Part shown: piece after piece, positions 25,363-34,419 of the stretch
Layout of the letters: every line of letters begins with the position of its first letter
How positions within the stretch are numbered: the first letter of the stretch is position 1
Assembly (NCBI GenBank): GCA_025363755.1
Contig: JANYLQ010000052.1
Location: 59,736-123,735 of the forward strand
Direction: 5' to 3'
DNA: 64,000 nt
Origin: Hyphomicrobiales bacterium
GTDB lineage: Bacteria; Pseudomonadota; Alphaproteobacteria; Rhizobiales; Aestuariivirgaceae
Made by a program: the position numbers and the translations under genes
Notes under the pieces: model-generated
Told to the model about the DNA's origin: nothing
What the model saw: the letters and a program-made list of their open reading frames with translations, nothing else
The model's database searches: none

Positions 25363-27210
25363 TCATCCCGCCGCCGTCTTCTTGGCTTTTTCCGCGTCCC
25401 ACCACCATGTGGTGGGAAAGCCCAAACTATAGTCGGGCGTTTTTTCGGGTCGCCCGAAACGGTTCCAAAAAGCAATGCGTTCGTAAGGAATAAACCAATG
25501 CGGCGAGACATAGTGATTCCAGATCAAGGCCCGGTCAAGTGCGCGACAGGCCACGACCAATGCGGCGCGATCTTTCGCAAAAATAATTTTATCGATCAGC
25601 GCATCGACAGCCGGATTCTTAATGCCCACATAGTTTGATGAGCCATTCTTGTCAGCTTCATCTGTTCCAAAGAACGAACGTTGCTCATTGCCGGGCGATA
25701 GACTTTGCGGGAAGCTGCTAACGATGGCTTCATAGTCGAATGTCTGAACACGTTTTTGATATTGGGCTGTGTCAATCGTTCTGATCGTAACCGCAAAACC
25801 AACAAGCTCAAGCTGCTCTTTAAAAGGTAGCGCAACCCGCTCAAACAAAGGTGAATAGAGCAGGAACTCAATTGAAAGGGTTTCGCCCGCAGCATTCTTT
25901 AAAACATTTTTGCCGTCTGTTTCCACGGCATTCCATCCGGCCTCAACTAACAACTTTGAAGCTTCGCGCAAATTTTTGCGCCGTGCTGTTGCATCGGCAT
26001 TGACCGGGTTTGCGTATTCAGCCGTAAAAACTTCCGGCGGCAATTTATCTTTCAGCGGTTCGAGCAGCGCCAATTCTTCAGGTGAAGGCAAGCCCTTGGC
26101 CTCCATTTCCGAATTGTTGAAATAGCTGCGCGACCGTGTGTATTGCCCGAAAAATAGATTTGCATTCGACCATTCAAAATCGAAAGCCAGATCAAAAGCA
26201 CGGCGCACCCGCACATCTTGGAACTTGGCTTTGCGCATATTGAGCACCCAGCCCTGCATGCCATTTACCTTTTTAAGCGCAACTTTCTCTTGGATGCAGC
26301 GCCCGTCTTTTATGGCCGGAAAATCATAAGCCGTGGCCCAGGATTTAGAACTAGTTTCATAGTTGTAGTCAACTTGATCGCCTTTGAAGGCCTCGAAAGC
26401 CACCAGTTGCGTTTGGAAATAGAGATAGGTCATCTCGTCAAAATTATTCTGCCCAATATTGACCGCCAAATCTTTGCCCCAATAATCAGCCACGCGTTCC
26501 ATCACGACGGATGAACCCGGAATAACGGTTTTGATTTTATAAGGCCCTGAACCTAGTGGAATTTCGAGCGTTGAAGCCGTCACATCGCGGGGCTTGCCAT
26601 CAGCGCCATTGGCCGTCCACCAATGTTTTGGCATGACAACCAGTTCACTGACGATAGACGGAAGCTCGCGATTGTTTTTTTGATCAAAGATAAAGCGAAC
26701 TTCATGCTCGCCGGTTTGTTCGGCCTTGGTCACATTTTTATAATAAGCCGCCTTGGTTGGCAGATTGGCTTTGAGGGTATCAAAACTCCAGATCACATCT
26801 TCAGGCGTAATAGGCTTGCCGTCATGAAACTTTGCTTCGGGTCGCAACCGAAAAGTGGCCGACGAAATATCATCAGGGTGAGATACGCTTTCCGCAATCA
26901 GACCATAACGCGTTGCGGCCTCATCAAGCGAGCCCACCATCAAGGTTTCTAAAACCGTCACTGCAACGGGGTCACCTTTCAACGAGTTTGGATTGAGCGA
27001 GTCAAATCCACCCAATGCCCATTGCCTAATTTTGCCAGTCTTGGGTGCGGCCGGATTTACATAATCAAATTGTTTGAAGCCAGGTTGATATTTAACATCA
27101 CCAAACAAACTGAGCGCGTGGGTAAATTTTGGTTCTTCGGCAAACGCCACAGAAGCATTGGCAAAGGGAGCAAGGCCAGCGATTTTCAATATATGTCGGC
27201 GGTTGATCAT
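25363..27210 (-). CDS. yejA: Extracellular peptide-binding protein YejA
   Basis: SBP_bac_5-type binding protein for the Yej importer, which takes up peptides and, in enterobacteria, microcin C. 615 residues with an N-terminal export signal MINRRHILKIAGLAPFANASVAFA (a twin Arg is present). Family landmarks: SVSHPDDISSATFRLRPEAKFHDGKPITPEDV near residue 105, AYYKNVTKAE, GSGPYKI and RRAFDLAFDFEW. First gene of yejABEF-ghrA; about 115 bp separate it from the cycM gene upstream, including the cycM terminator. Confidence 0.95.
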   Translation of the reverse strand: MINRRHILKIAGLAPFANASVAFAEEPKFTHALSLFGDVKYQPGFKQFDYVNPAAPKTGKIRQWALGGFDSLNPNSLKGDPVAVTVLETLMVGSLDEAATRYGLIAESVSHPDDISSATFRLRPEAKFHDGKPITPEDVIWSFDTLKANLPTKAAYYKNVTKAEQTGEHEVRFIFDQKNNRELPSIVSELVVMPKHWWTANGADGKPRDVTASTLEIPLGSGPYKIKTVIPGSSVVMERVADYWGKDLAVNIGQNNFDEMTYLYFQTQLVAFEAFKGDQVDYNYETSSKSWATAYDFPAIKDGRCIQEKVALKKVNGMQGWVLNMRKAKFQDVRVRRAFDLAFDFEWSNANLFFGQYTRSRSYFNNSEMEAKGLPSPEELALLEPLKDKLPPEVFTAEYANPVNADATARRKNLREASKLLVEAGWNAVETDGKNVLKNAAGETLSIEFLLYSPLFERVALPFKEQLELVGFAVTIRTIDTAQYQKRVQTFDYEAIVSSFPQSLSPGNEQRSFFGTDEADKNGSSNYVGIKNPAVDALIDKIIFAKDRAALVVACRALDRALIWNHYVSPHWFIPYERIAFWNRFGRPEKTPDYSLGFPTTWWWDAEKAKKTAAG

Positions 27211-27263
27211 TTGAAGTCTCGTCCCCTGATTCGAGTTGGTTTGAATATCACAGGTGTGCGCCC

Positions 27264-27298
27264 AAAAGAAAACACCGGAAACTGCTGCTTCCGGTGTT
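27264..27298 (-). terminator. Intrinsic terminator of cycM
   Basis: On the minus strand AACACCGGAA, eight-base loop, TTCCGGTGTT (perfect ten-base stem, 27271-27298), then TTCTTTT. It isolates cycM from the yej operon. Confidence 0.88.
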
Positions 27299-27325
27299 GG
27301 ACTTCAATATTTAATCGCGGTTAAT

Positions 27326-27865
27326 TCAAGGCTTCGGTAACGCCTGCGGCGCATCGGAAAGGCTGTCAAGATAGGCAATCACATTGGCGCGGTCTTGATC
27401 ATTACGAATGCCACCAAAAGCCATCTTTGTGCCCGCAATAAACTCCTTCGGTGCCTTGAGCCAGGCATTAAGCGCATCAAATTCCCAAGGCTTGTCGCCC
27501 ATGGCTTTGAAACCATCTGAATAGGTAAAGCCATCAGCTGATCCCATTTTGCGACCAACCACATTCCACAATGCAGGGCCAACCTTGTTAACACCACCCT
27601 TGGTAAAGTCATGGCATGCCGCACAAGCCTTGGCACCCGCCATCCCCTTGCTGACATCAGCCTTGGCCAGCAGAACAGGCAATGGCTCAGCTTTTACTTC
27701 TGCCGCCCCAGCCGTTGTTGCCGCTTGGGCAACTTCAATGGCATAACCAGGCTTTTCGGGTGCTTCTGTCTTGAACAGTTCCGAGCCAAAATTCTTCAAG
27801 CCCAAAACCAAAAGTCCAGTAGCCAAAACGGCACCCGCTATTTTATTGAATTCTAAGCTACTCAT
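27326..27865 (-). CDS. cycM: Membrane-anchored cytochrome c, CycM-like
   Basis: Monohaem cytochrome c that carries electrons from the bc1 complex to terminal oxidase while attached to the inner membrane. 179 residues: an N-terminal uncleaved helix (FNKIAGAVLATGLLVLGL, residues 6-23), an alanine-rich linker, and a class I cytochrome domain with the haem motif CAACH near residue 82 and the Met ligand in GTKMAFGG near 147. CycM is conserved in this position near kdsB and pheA in Hyphomicrobiales. Confidence 0.93.
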   Translation of the reverse strand: MSSLEFNKIAGAVLATGLLVLGLKNFGSELFKTEAPEKPGYAIEVAQAATTAGAAEVKAEPLPVLLAKADVSKGMAGAKACAACHDFTKGGVNKVGPALWNVVGRKMGSADGFTYSDGFKAMGDKPWEFDALNAWLKAPKEFIAGTKMAFGGIRNDQDRANVIAYLDSLSDAPQALPKP

Positions 27866-27981
27866 GGGAATTACCGAGCCTCGTGATTATTGGTTTTCGG
27901 CGCGGAAACTAATGGTTTCGGTTTCTCCCCGCAATATCTATAAGGTAGCATGAACAATTTGCCGCGCCCCTGGATAAACCC

Positions 27982-28725
27982 ATGATCGAGCATCACAATA
28001 CCATCATCGTAATCCCCGCCCGTATGTGGGCGACAGGCCTGCCGGGTAAGCCCTTGGCTGATATCAACGGATTTCCGATGGTCGTACAGGTTTGGAAACA
28101 GGCCGTTGCCGCCAATATCGGCCATGTTTTGGTTGCGGCCGCCGAAAATCAAATTGCTGATACAGTGCGGGCCGCTGGTGGCGATGCGATGGTAACCCCC
28201 CTCAATTTGGCAAGTAGCCTAGACCGGATCGCAGCCGCTTTGAGCATGCGCGATCCTGCTAGGCGATTTGAAAACATCCTGAGCATACCAGCCTATTTGC
28301 CAATGATTGAAAAACTGGCATTGCAACGCTGCCTTGCTGGTTTAACCAATGAGGCCGTTGACGTGGCCACATTAGCCGCCGCCTTGGATGATCCGGTTTT
28401 GCTCGAAGATCCCAAAATCGTCAAAGTCATCGCCCCACTGAGTGGGGATCGGGAAGTGGCATATATCCGAGATTTTGTCCGAAAAGCTGATGAAACCGTC
28501 GATCCTCCTTTTTGGCAGCATATCCCAATCTATGCTTACCGCCGCGCTGCATTGGAAAAACTGGCAAGCCTCGACCCCAGCACGCGCGAAACCTTACGTG
28601 GCCTTGAGCAAATGCGTGCGCTTGACCATGACATGCGCGTGGCGGTCGTGAAGGTTGACAGCGTGCCATTGGCGGTTAATACGCCAGCCGATTTAGAAGC
28701 GGCGCGCCGCATGTTGAAAGTTTGA
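27982..28725 (+). CDS. KdsB (CMP-Kdo synthetase) homologue lacking catalytic motifs, probable pseudoenzyme
   Basis: 247 residues aligning end to end with 3-deoxy-manno-octulosonate cytidylyltransferase. The scaffold is kept: IPARMWATGLPGKPLADINGFPM, VDVATLAA, PIYAYRRAALEKL, NTPADLEAARRML. The catalytic positions are not. TRLPGKP has lost its Arg (ATGLPGKP), VATD reads VAAA, TRADHxSGTDR reads TPLNLASSLDR, the metal-binding VQGDEP reads IPAYLP, and the second metal Asp in VDTPED reads VNTPAD. The frame is intact and the gene sits next to pheA as in relatives. Either it acquired another role or it is decaying. Family firm, loss of CMP-Kdo synthesis inferred. Confidence 0.82.
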   Translation: MIEHHNTIIVIPARMWATGLPGKPLADINGFPMVVQVWKQAVAANIGHVLVAAAENQIADTVRAAGGDAMVTPLNLASSLDRIAAALSMRDPARRFENILSIPAYLPMIEKLALQRCLAGLTNEAVDVATLAAALDDPVLLEDPKIVKVIAPLSGDREVAYIRDFVRKADETVDPPFWQHIPIYAYRRAALEKLASLDPSTRETLRGLEQMRALDHDMRVAVVKVDSVPLAVNTPADLEAARRMLKV

Positions 28726-28729
28726 ATTT

Positions 28730-29593
28730 ATGAAACATAAAATTGCCTATCAAGGCGAACCGGGCGCCAATTCCCACATCGCTTGCCTTGAAGTGCGCCC
28801 TGATTTTGAGCCTCTGCCGTGCCGCACATTTGAGGATGCGTTCCAAGCCGTTAAAGACGGCCATGCAAAATTGGCCATGATCCCCATTGATAACTCGGTC
28901 GCCGGTCGTGTGGCCGACATTCATCATCTGATGCCAGCTTCCAATCTGTCAATCATAGGCGAGCATTTTCTGCCGATCCATTTTCATCTGCTGGCTGTGC
29001 CGGGTGCCAAGCTCAACGACCTGAAAACTGTCCACAGCCACGTGCATGCGCTGGGACAATGCCGCAAAATGATCAAGGCCCAAGGTTTAACACCTATTGT
29101 GGCCATTGACACAGCAGGTGCGGCGCGTGAGCTATCCGAAACAAAAGACAAAACGGACAGCGCCTTGGCCACAGCCTTGGCAGGCGAACTTTATGGTTTG
29201 GTGCCGCTGCTCAAAAACGTCGAAGATGAAGCCCACAACACCACGCGCTTCATCATCCTTTCAACCGATCGCCAAGATGCTCTAGCCGGAAACGGCCCAG
29301 TGATGACCAGCTTTGTCTTTCGTGTACGCAATGTGCCCGCAGCACTCTATAAGGCGATGGGCGGCTTTGCCACTAATGGCGTCAACATGACCAAGCTTGA
29401 ATCATACCAAATCGAAGGCCAATTCAGTGCAACGCAATTCTACGCCGACATCGAAGGTCACCCCGAAGACCGCCCCGTGAGGTTAGCTTTGGAAGAATTG
29501 GCGTTCTTTTCATCTTATACTAAAATTCTCGGAACTTACCCTGCAAGCCCAGTGCGCGCCGAGATCGCCAAACGCTTAGAAGCGGGCGCATAA
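28730..29593 (+). CDS. pheA: Prephenate dehydratase
   Basis: Converts prephenate to phenylpyruvate in phenylalanine synthesis. 287 residues: PDT domain beginning KIAYQGEPGANSHIACLE, with the catalytic NTTRFIIL near residue 170. A C-terminal ACT regulatory domain, about 185-275, has GGFATNGVNMTKLESY and ATQFYADIEGHP, the phenylalanine-binding face. It starts four bases after the KdsB-like gene. A weak CAAGGG/CCCTTG hairpin without a T-run follows. Confidence 0.95.
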   Translation: MKHKIAYQGEPGANSHIACLEVRPDFEPLPCRTFEDAFQAVKDGHAKLAMIPIDNSVAGRVADIHHLMPASNLSIIGEHFLPIHFHLLAVPGAKLNDLKTVHSHVHALGQCRKMIKAQGLTPIVAIDTAGAARELSETKDKTDSALATALAGELYGLVPLLKNVEDEAHNTTRFIILSTDRQDALAGNGPVMTSFVFRVRNVPAALYKAMGGFATNGVNMTKLESYQIEGQFSATQFYADIEGHPEDRPVRLALEELAFFSSYTKILGTYPASPVRAEIAKRLEAGA

Positions 29594-29689
29594 CAGCTAT
29601 TCACCAAGGGGCGCATTAACCCTTGCCCCAATGCCGCCATTTATGCTTGTTAGCCCAAATTAAGGGACATTTTAGGGGATTCTCAGACG

Positions 29690-30982
29690 ATGGATCGCAT
29701 CCGTATCCGCGGTGGCAATAAACTCAACGGCGTGATTGATATTTCAGGTGCCAAAAACGCCGCCTTGCCGTTGATGATTATTCCACTGCTTACGCCTGAA
29801 ACTGTGACCCTGCATAATGTGCCTCGCCTTGTTGATGCGCAGCGTTTGCAGCGCATTTTACAGAACCATGGTGTGGATATCACCACAGCGGGCAAAAAAT
29901 CTGGTCAAGCCGGTGCGGCTGGCGAAACTTTAAAAATTTCTGCCAAAACAATTGTCGATACTGTTGCCCCATATGAACTCGTATCAAAAATGCGCGCCTC
30001 CTTCTGGGTTTTAGGCCCATTGATTGCGCGCATGGGCGAAGCCAAGGTTTCGTTGCCCGGCGGCTGCGCCATTGGCACACGCCCAGTGGATATGCACATT
30101 ATGGCGATGGAAAAACTGGGTGCCACAGTTGAGATTGATCAAGGCTATGTGATTGCCAAAGCCAAGAACGGTTTAAAGGGCGGGCATATCTCATTTTCCA
30201 AAGTCACCGTGGGTGCAACCCATGCCGCGTTGATGGCTGCCGTTTTGGCAAAGGGCGATACGACCATTGAAAACGCAGCAATGGAACCAGAAATCACGGA
30301 TGTGGCCGAGTGCCTTGTGAAGATGGGTGCCAAGATTGAGGGCATCGGCACGCGCAACTTGAACATCACAGGCGTGACCTCGCTTCATGGTGCTGAACAC
30401 ACCGTTGTGGCCGACCGCATTGAAACCGGAACTTATGCCATGGTTGTGGGCATGACTGGCGGCGATGTTTTGTTGCGCGGTGCACGCGCTGACACGATTG
30501 AAAATGTTATTCTCACGATGCAGCGCGCAGGGTTAACCGTTGATACCACAAATGAAGGGCTTCGTATTCGCCGCAATGGCTCAGGCATTTTGCCAGTTGA
30601 TGTGACGACTGATCCATACCCCGGATTTCCGACCGACATGCAGGCGCAGTTCATGGGATTAATGACAATGGCCAAGGGCAAGAGCCATATTCGCGAAACG
30701 ATTTTCGAAAACCGGTTCATGCACGTGCAAGAACTTGCGCGCCTTGGTGCTGACATTCATCTGCATGGTGATATGGCCGAAGTGCGCGGTGTGACCAAGC
30801 TGACGGGTGCTGATGTGATGGCAACCGATTTGCGCGCTTCGGTATCTTTGGTGATTGCTGGTCTTGCCGCTCAGGGCGAAACCAATATCCACCGTGTCTA
30901 TCATCTTGATCGCGGCTTTGAAGCGCTGGAAGAAAAACTGCAAGGTGTGGGCGCGGATGTCACCCGCATCGCCGGAGCGTAA
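29690..30982 (+). CDS. murA: UDP-N-acetylglucosamine 1-carboxyvinyltransferase
   Basis: First committed step of peptidoglycan synthesis, transferring enolpyruvate to UDP-GlcNAc. 430 residues. N-terminal GGNKLNGVIDISGAKNAALPLM with the catalytic Lys, RASFWVLGPLIARMGEAKVSLPGGCAIGTRPVDMHI containing the catalytic and fosfomycin-target Cys near residue 125, and DYPGFPTDMQAQFM-like PYPGFPTDMQAQ near 305. Followed by DUF2948 and UPF0262 genes in the usual Hyphomicrobiales order. Confidence 0.97.
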   Translation: MDRIRIRGGNKLNGVIDISGAKNAALPLMIIPLLTPETVTLHNVPRLVDAQRLQRILQNHGVDITTAGKKSGQAGAAGETLKISAKTIVDTVAPYELVSKMRASFWVLGPLIARMGEAKVSLPGGCAIGTRPVDMHIMAMEKLGATVEIDQGYVIAKAKNGLKGGHISFSKVTVGATHAALMAAVLAKGDTTIENAAMEPEITDVAECLVKMGAKIEGIGTRNLNITGVTSLHGAEHTVVADRIETGTYAMVVGMTGGDVLLRGARADTIENVILTMQRAGLTVDTTNEGLRIRRNGSGILPVDVTTDPYPGFPTDMQAQFMGLMTMAKGKSHIRETIFENRFMHVQELARLGADIHLHGDMAEVRGVTKLTGADVMATDLRASVSLVIAGLAAQGETNIHRVYHLDRGFEALEEKLQGVGADVTRIAGA

Positions 30983-30991
30983 ATTAAGATC

Positions 30992-31405
30992 ATGCTGCGC
31001 TTGACGGCCCAAGACGTTGATGATTTGAACGTGATTTCTGCACAGATGCAGGACGCGGTGTTGAAGTTTGCTGATTTGAATTTCAATGCCAAACGCCGCC
31101 GCTTTGCTTTGGTGGCCAATCGCTTTGCATGGGATGATGCAAAATTAAAGACGCGGCGTCGCACCGGGCTGCATTTTGATCATGTGAAATCTGTTCAAAA
31201 ACAGGGTTTCAAAAATGTAGGGCCGGAAACAATTCTTTCGCTACTGGCCATTTCATTTAATGCTGTTGATGAGCTTTCAGGTCATATTACTTTAGCTTTT
31301 TCCGCAGGGCATCACTTACGTCTTGAGGTCGAATGTGTGGATGTGACTTTGGCCGATATGGGGCCAGCATGGTCAACTGAAATGACACCGAGTCACGAAA
31401 CTTAA
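30992..31405 (+). CDS. DUF2948 family protein
   Basis: 137-residue protein of unknown function, conserved downstream of murA in Hyphomicrobiales. LRLTAQDVDDLNVISAQMQDAVLKFADLNF at the start, RRFALVANRFAWDD, then RTGLHFDHVKSVQKQGF and ITLAFSAGHHLRLEVECVDVTLADMGPAW are the conserved segments. No enzyme motif is visible. It abuts the next gene directly. Confidence 0.88.
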   Translation: MLRLTAQDVDDLNVISAQMQDAVLKFADLNFNAKRRRFALVANRFAWDDAKLKTRRRTGLHFDHVKSVQKQGFKNVGPETILSLLAISFNAVDELSGHITLAFSAGHHLRLEVECVDVTLADMGPAWSTEMTPSHET

Positions 31406-31879
31406 ATGGCGCTTTCCAAAAATCGCTTGAGCGATGTGATTATAGATGATTCAATCGTGCTCAGCCCGTCACCAGAATCCATGCAAGATCGGCAAATGGC
31501 CATTCACGATTTACTTGAAGGTAATAGCTTCACTTTAAGCAATGGCATGGAAGGACCTTATGCGCTCAGGCTTTCGTCCATGGATAATCGTTTGATTTTT
31601 GATCTAAGCAGTGCCACCGGAAAATTTGCCGTCGGACTTTCTCTCTCGCCTTTCCGCCGCATTGTGAAAGACTATTTTCAAATTTGCGACAGTTATAATC
31701 AGGCTGTGCAATCGTCCAACCCTCAACAAATCGAAACCATCGATATGGCCAGGCGGGCTTTGCACAATGAAGGATCATCACTGTTACAAGAGCGCCTGAA
31801 CGGAAAAGCGGAGATGGATTTTATGACCGCACGTCGCTTATTCACGTTGCTCTGTGCATTGATGTGGCGGAGCAATTGA
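31406..31879 (+). CDS. UPF0262 family protein
   Basis: 157-residue conserved alphaproteobacterial protein of unknown role. Diagnostic parts: DRQMAIHDLLEGNSF, GPYALRLSSMDNRLIFDL, FRRIVKDYFQICDSY and IDMARRALHNEGSSLLQERLNGK with the terminal TARRLFTLLCALMWR. In many relatives hisD stands between DUF2948 and this gene; here the two are directly adjacent. It overlaps the phosphatase start (TGATG). Confidence 0.9.
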   Translation: MALSKNRLSDVIIDDSIVLSPSPESMQDRQMAIHDLLEGNSFTLSNGMEGPYALRLSSMDNRLIFDLSSATGKFAVGLSLSPFRRIVKDYFQICDSYNQAVQSSNPQQIETIDMARRALHNEGSSLLQERLNGKAEMDFMTARRLFTLLCALMWRSN

Positions 31880-32304
31880 TGAATACCAAATTGCCCAGCG
31901 CTGTGTTATTTGCCTGCACTTTAAATGCTATCCGTTCCCCTATGGCCGCAGCGATTATGCATCATCATTTTGGCCATAAAGTTTACGTGGCCTCAGCGGG
32001 CATTGCGGCAGGCGATCCTGATCCATTCGTAGGCATGATTATGGACGAGATCGGCATTGATCTTAAAAAACATCGGCCTCACTCTTTCGAAGACTTGGAA
32101 GACTCAGCATTTGATTTGCTGATTACACTTTCACCCGAAGCTAAAGCAAAAGCAGATGATATGTCGCGTACAATGGCCATTGAGACCGAGAATTGGGCAA
32201 TCGTCGACCCCTCTCAGACCCAAGGCAGTCGTGAACAGATTTTAGACTCTTACCGCCAAGTGCGCGATGACATTGTAAAGAAAGTCATGCAGCGTTTTGG
32301 ATGA
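31879..32304 (+). CDS. Low-molecular-weight phosphatase family protein (ArsC/LMW-PTP fold)
   Basis: 141 residues from MNTKLPSAVLFACTLNAIRSPM, where CTLNAIRS is the phosphate-binding loop (C-x5-R-S). WAIVDPSQTQGS near residue 113 carries the general-acid Asp position. Fits a protein-tyrosine phosphatase or arsenate-reductase-like fold; substrate unknown. An in-frame GTG at 31864 would overlap the preceding gene by 16 bases, so the ATG that overlaps its stop by one base is preferred. Confidence 0.85.
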   Translation: MNTKLPSAVLFACTLNAIRSPMAAAIMHHHFGHKVYVASAGIAAGDPDPFVGMIMDEIGIDLKKHRPHSFEDLEDSAFDLLITLSPEAKAKADDMSRTMAIETENWAIVDPSQTQGSREQILDSYRQVRDDIVKKVMQRFG

Positions 32305-32305
32305 G

Positions 32306-32362
32306 TCCTCTACCGCTTGCGGGAGAGGAATGGCTCTAGGATAGTTAGTAACCCGCAAGCGG
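32306..32362. repeat. REP-like palindromic repeat between convergent genes
   Basis: A first hairpin TCCTCT-a-CCGC/GCGG-g-AGAGGA at 32306-32329, and an inverted copy of its core: CCGCTTGCGGG (32313-32323) against CCCGCAAGCGG (32352-32362), 28 bases apart. This resembles the palindromes common in intergenic regions of Hyphomicrobiales. It fills the gap between the phosphatase gene and coaA and could end transcription from both sides. Confidence 0.65.
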
Positions 32363-32373
32363 AGGAAGACGTC

Positions 32374-33366
32374 TCAGAGTTTCCTTAAAAAAACTGACCG
32401 GACTTTATGATCAGCACCTTTGCGCAAGACCAAATCTGCACGCGGCCTCGTCGGCAAAATATTTTCGCGCAAGTTCACAAAGTTGATGGTGTTCCAAATA
32501 CGTGTGGCCGTTTCGAGTGCTTGCGCATTACTGATTGAAGCATAGCGATGGAAATATGATTTTGGGTCTTTGAATGCCCCATTGCGCAACGTGAAAAAGC
32601 GCTCGATATACCAAGTCTTCAAATCGATTACATCGGCATCAATAAAAATTGAGAAGTCAAAGAAGTCCGATACATTGGGAATACCGCGCCCATCACGAGG
32701 TGGACGACCTGTTTGCAAAACATTGATACCTTCGACAATTAAAATATCGGGCTGGTCGATAACTTGGGTTCTATCTTTCAGAACATCATAAGTGAGATGC
32801 GAATAAAGCGGCACTTCCACATCGCGCACGCCTGATTTGATATCAGACATAAAGCGCAGAATTTTCGGCAGATCATAACTTTCTGGGAAACCTTTACGCG
32901 CCATCAATCCTTCGCGCTCAAGCGTGGCGTTTGGCATTAGGAAACCATCGGTCGTCACAAGATCAACTTTGGGAGTTGAAGGCCAGCGCGACAACAATCG
33001 ACGAAGGATACGAGCTGTGGTGCTTTTGCCCCCAGCCACACTGCCAGCCACGCCGATAATATAGGGAACTTTCAATTCAGTTCGATGCAAAAAAACATTC
33101 GATGCGCCAAATAATTTTTGGCTTGCCTGAACATAAAGATTAAGAAGACGCGAAAGTGGCAGATAAATCATCTCAACTTCGGTGAGGTCAATTTTATCAT
33201 TCAGCGATCGCACTTCATCAAGATCAGCTTCGGTCAATGTCATCGGAGTATCGGCACGAAGCGCGGCCCACTCATCGCGACCAAAACGGCGGAATGGGCT
33301 GACTTCGCGTGCTAAATCTTCTTCTTCGAGATCAACCACGCCGCGAAGCCTTTTCGACATTGCCAC
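32374..33366 (-). CDS. coaA: Pantothenate kinase, type I
   Basis: Phosphorylates pantothenate, the first and controlling step of CoA synthesis. 330 residues as drawn. Walker [18 protein letters not shown] near residue 107, [30 protein letters not shown] near 135, [17 protein letters not shown] [14 protein letters not shown] near 206 and [17 protein letters not shown] near 270. The last gene of hisBHAFE-coaA. Its start overlaps hisE by 35 bases; ATG at 33360 or GTG at 33339 with AAAAGG before it are alternatives. Confidence 0.95.
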   Translation of the reverse strand: MAMSKRLRGVVDLEEEDLAREVSPFRRFGRDEWAALRADTPMTLTEADLDEVRSLNDKIDLTEVEMIYLPLSRLLNLYVQASQKLFGASNVFLHRTELKVPYIIGVAGSVAGGKSTTARILRRLLSRWPSTPKVDLVTTDGFLMPNATLEREGLMARKGFPESYDLPKILRFMSDIKSGVRDVEVPLYSHLTYDVLKDRTQVIDQPDILIVEGINVLQTGRPPRDGRGIPNVSDFFDFSIFIDADVIDLKTWYIERFFTLRNGAFKDPKSYFHRYASISNAQALETATRIWNTINFVNLRENILPTRPRADLVLRKGADHKVRSVFLRKL

Positions 33367-33655
33367 TGGTACCTTCGCGCGATTTCAAAACAGCCATCAC
33401 ATCTTCAATCGAAACATCAGCAGTTTGTAACAACACGAGTAGATGATAAAGCACATCGGCTGCTTCATTGGCGGTGTGCATCTTGTCTTTTAAGACAGCA
33501 GCGAGCGCCAACTCAAAAGCTTCTTCACCAAATTTCTTGGCACATTTCTCAACACCTTGGCTCAAGAGTTTTGCGGTGTAGGATAAATCAGGCGATGCCG
33601 TTTTGCGCGACGCAATTTCCGCCACTAATTTTTCTAAGGTGTCAAATTTACTCAT
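33332..33655 (-). CDS. hisE: Phosphoribosyl-ATP pyrophosphatase
   Basis: Second step of histidine synthesis, hydrolysing PR-ATP to PR-AMP. 107 residues: [47 protein letters not shown] carries the acidic metal-binding helix ([13 protein letters not shown]), and [14 protein letters not shown] carries the EAxD motif. The start overlaps the hisF stop by ATGA. As usual in these bacteria hisE is separate from hisI, which is not in this window. Confidence 0.95.
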   Translation of the reverse strand: MSKFDTLEKLVAEIASRKTASPDLSYTAKLLSQGVEKCAKKFGEEAFELALAAVLKDKMHTANEAADVLYHLLVLLQTADVSIEDVMAVLKSREGTSGNVEKASRRG

Positions 33656-34419
33656 TGTACAACTCCGCGCATGGGGATTCCCGCAGCCTGCATATAGGCC
33701 TTAGCCTCACCAATCTTAAATGTTCCAAAATGGAAAATCGAAGCGGCCAGAACCGCCGTCGCATGTCCGTCACGAATGCCTTCAACCAAATGATCCAAGG
33801 TGCCAACACCGCCCGAAGCAATGACAGGAATCGAAACCGCATCAGCAATGGCGCGCGTTAATGCAATATTGAAACCTTTGCCCGTGCCATCGCGGTCCAT
33901 CGATGTCAGCAGAATTTCACCCGCACCCAGCGAGGTCACTTCTTTAGCAAAATCCACAGCATCAATGCCAGTCTCTTTGCGGCCACCATGGGTGAATATC
34001 TCAAACTTGCCGGGCGACGTTTCCTTAGCATCGATGGCCACGACAATGCATTGGCTGCCAAATTTTTCGGCCGCGGCTTTCACGAATGCACGGTCAGATA
34101 CCGCAGCACTGTTGATTGAAACTTTGTCGGCCCCCGCCAATAACAAATTGCGAATATCTTCAAGCTTGCGCACGCCACCTCCCACTGTCAGCGGCATGAA
34201 GCATTGTTCTGCGGTGCGCTTGATAACATCAAACATTAGCCCACGATTTTCATGGGTTGCGGTGATATCGAGAAAACATAATTCATCAGCACCAGCTGCA
34301 TCGTAAGCCCTTGCGCATTCTACAGGGTCGCCTGCGTCGCGGAGATCAACAAAGTTGACACCCTTCACAACGCGGCCATCTTTAACATCAAGGCAGGGGA
34401 TCAAACGCATTTTTAACAT
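33652..34419 (-). CDS. hisF: Imidazole glycerol phosphate synthase, cyclase subunit
   Basis: With HisH forms imidazole glycerol phosphate and AICAR. 255-residue TIM barrel: [20 protein letters not shown] with the catalytic Asp of [48 protein letters not shown] with the second Asp, [17 protein letters not shown]. The start overlaps the hisA stop by one base (TAATG). Confidence 0.97.
   Translation of the reverse strand: MLKMRLIPCLDVKDGRVVKGVNFVDLRDAGDPVECARAYDAAGADELCFLDITATHENRGLMFDVIKRTAEQCFMPLTVGGGVRKLEDIRNLLLAGADKVSINSAAVSDRAFVKAAAEKFGSQCIVVAIDAKETSPGKFEIFTHGGRKETGIDAVDFAKEVTSLGAGEILLTSMDRDGTGKGFNIALTRAIADAVSIPVIASGGVGTLDHLVEGIRDGHATAVLAASIFHFGTFKIGEAKAYMQAAGIPMRGVVQ

Noticed and set aside
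29600..29630. Terminator after pheA
   Set aside because: CAAGGG/CCCTTG and GGGGC/GCCCC pairings exist but there is no T-run.
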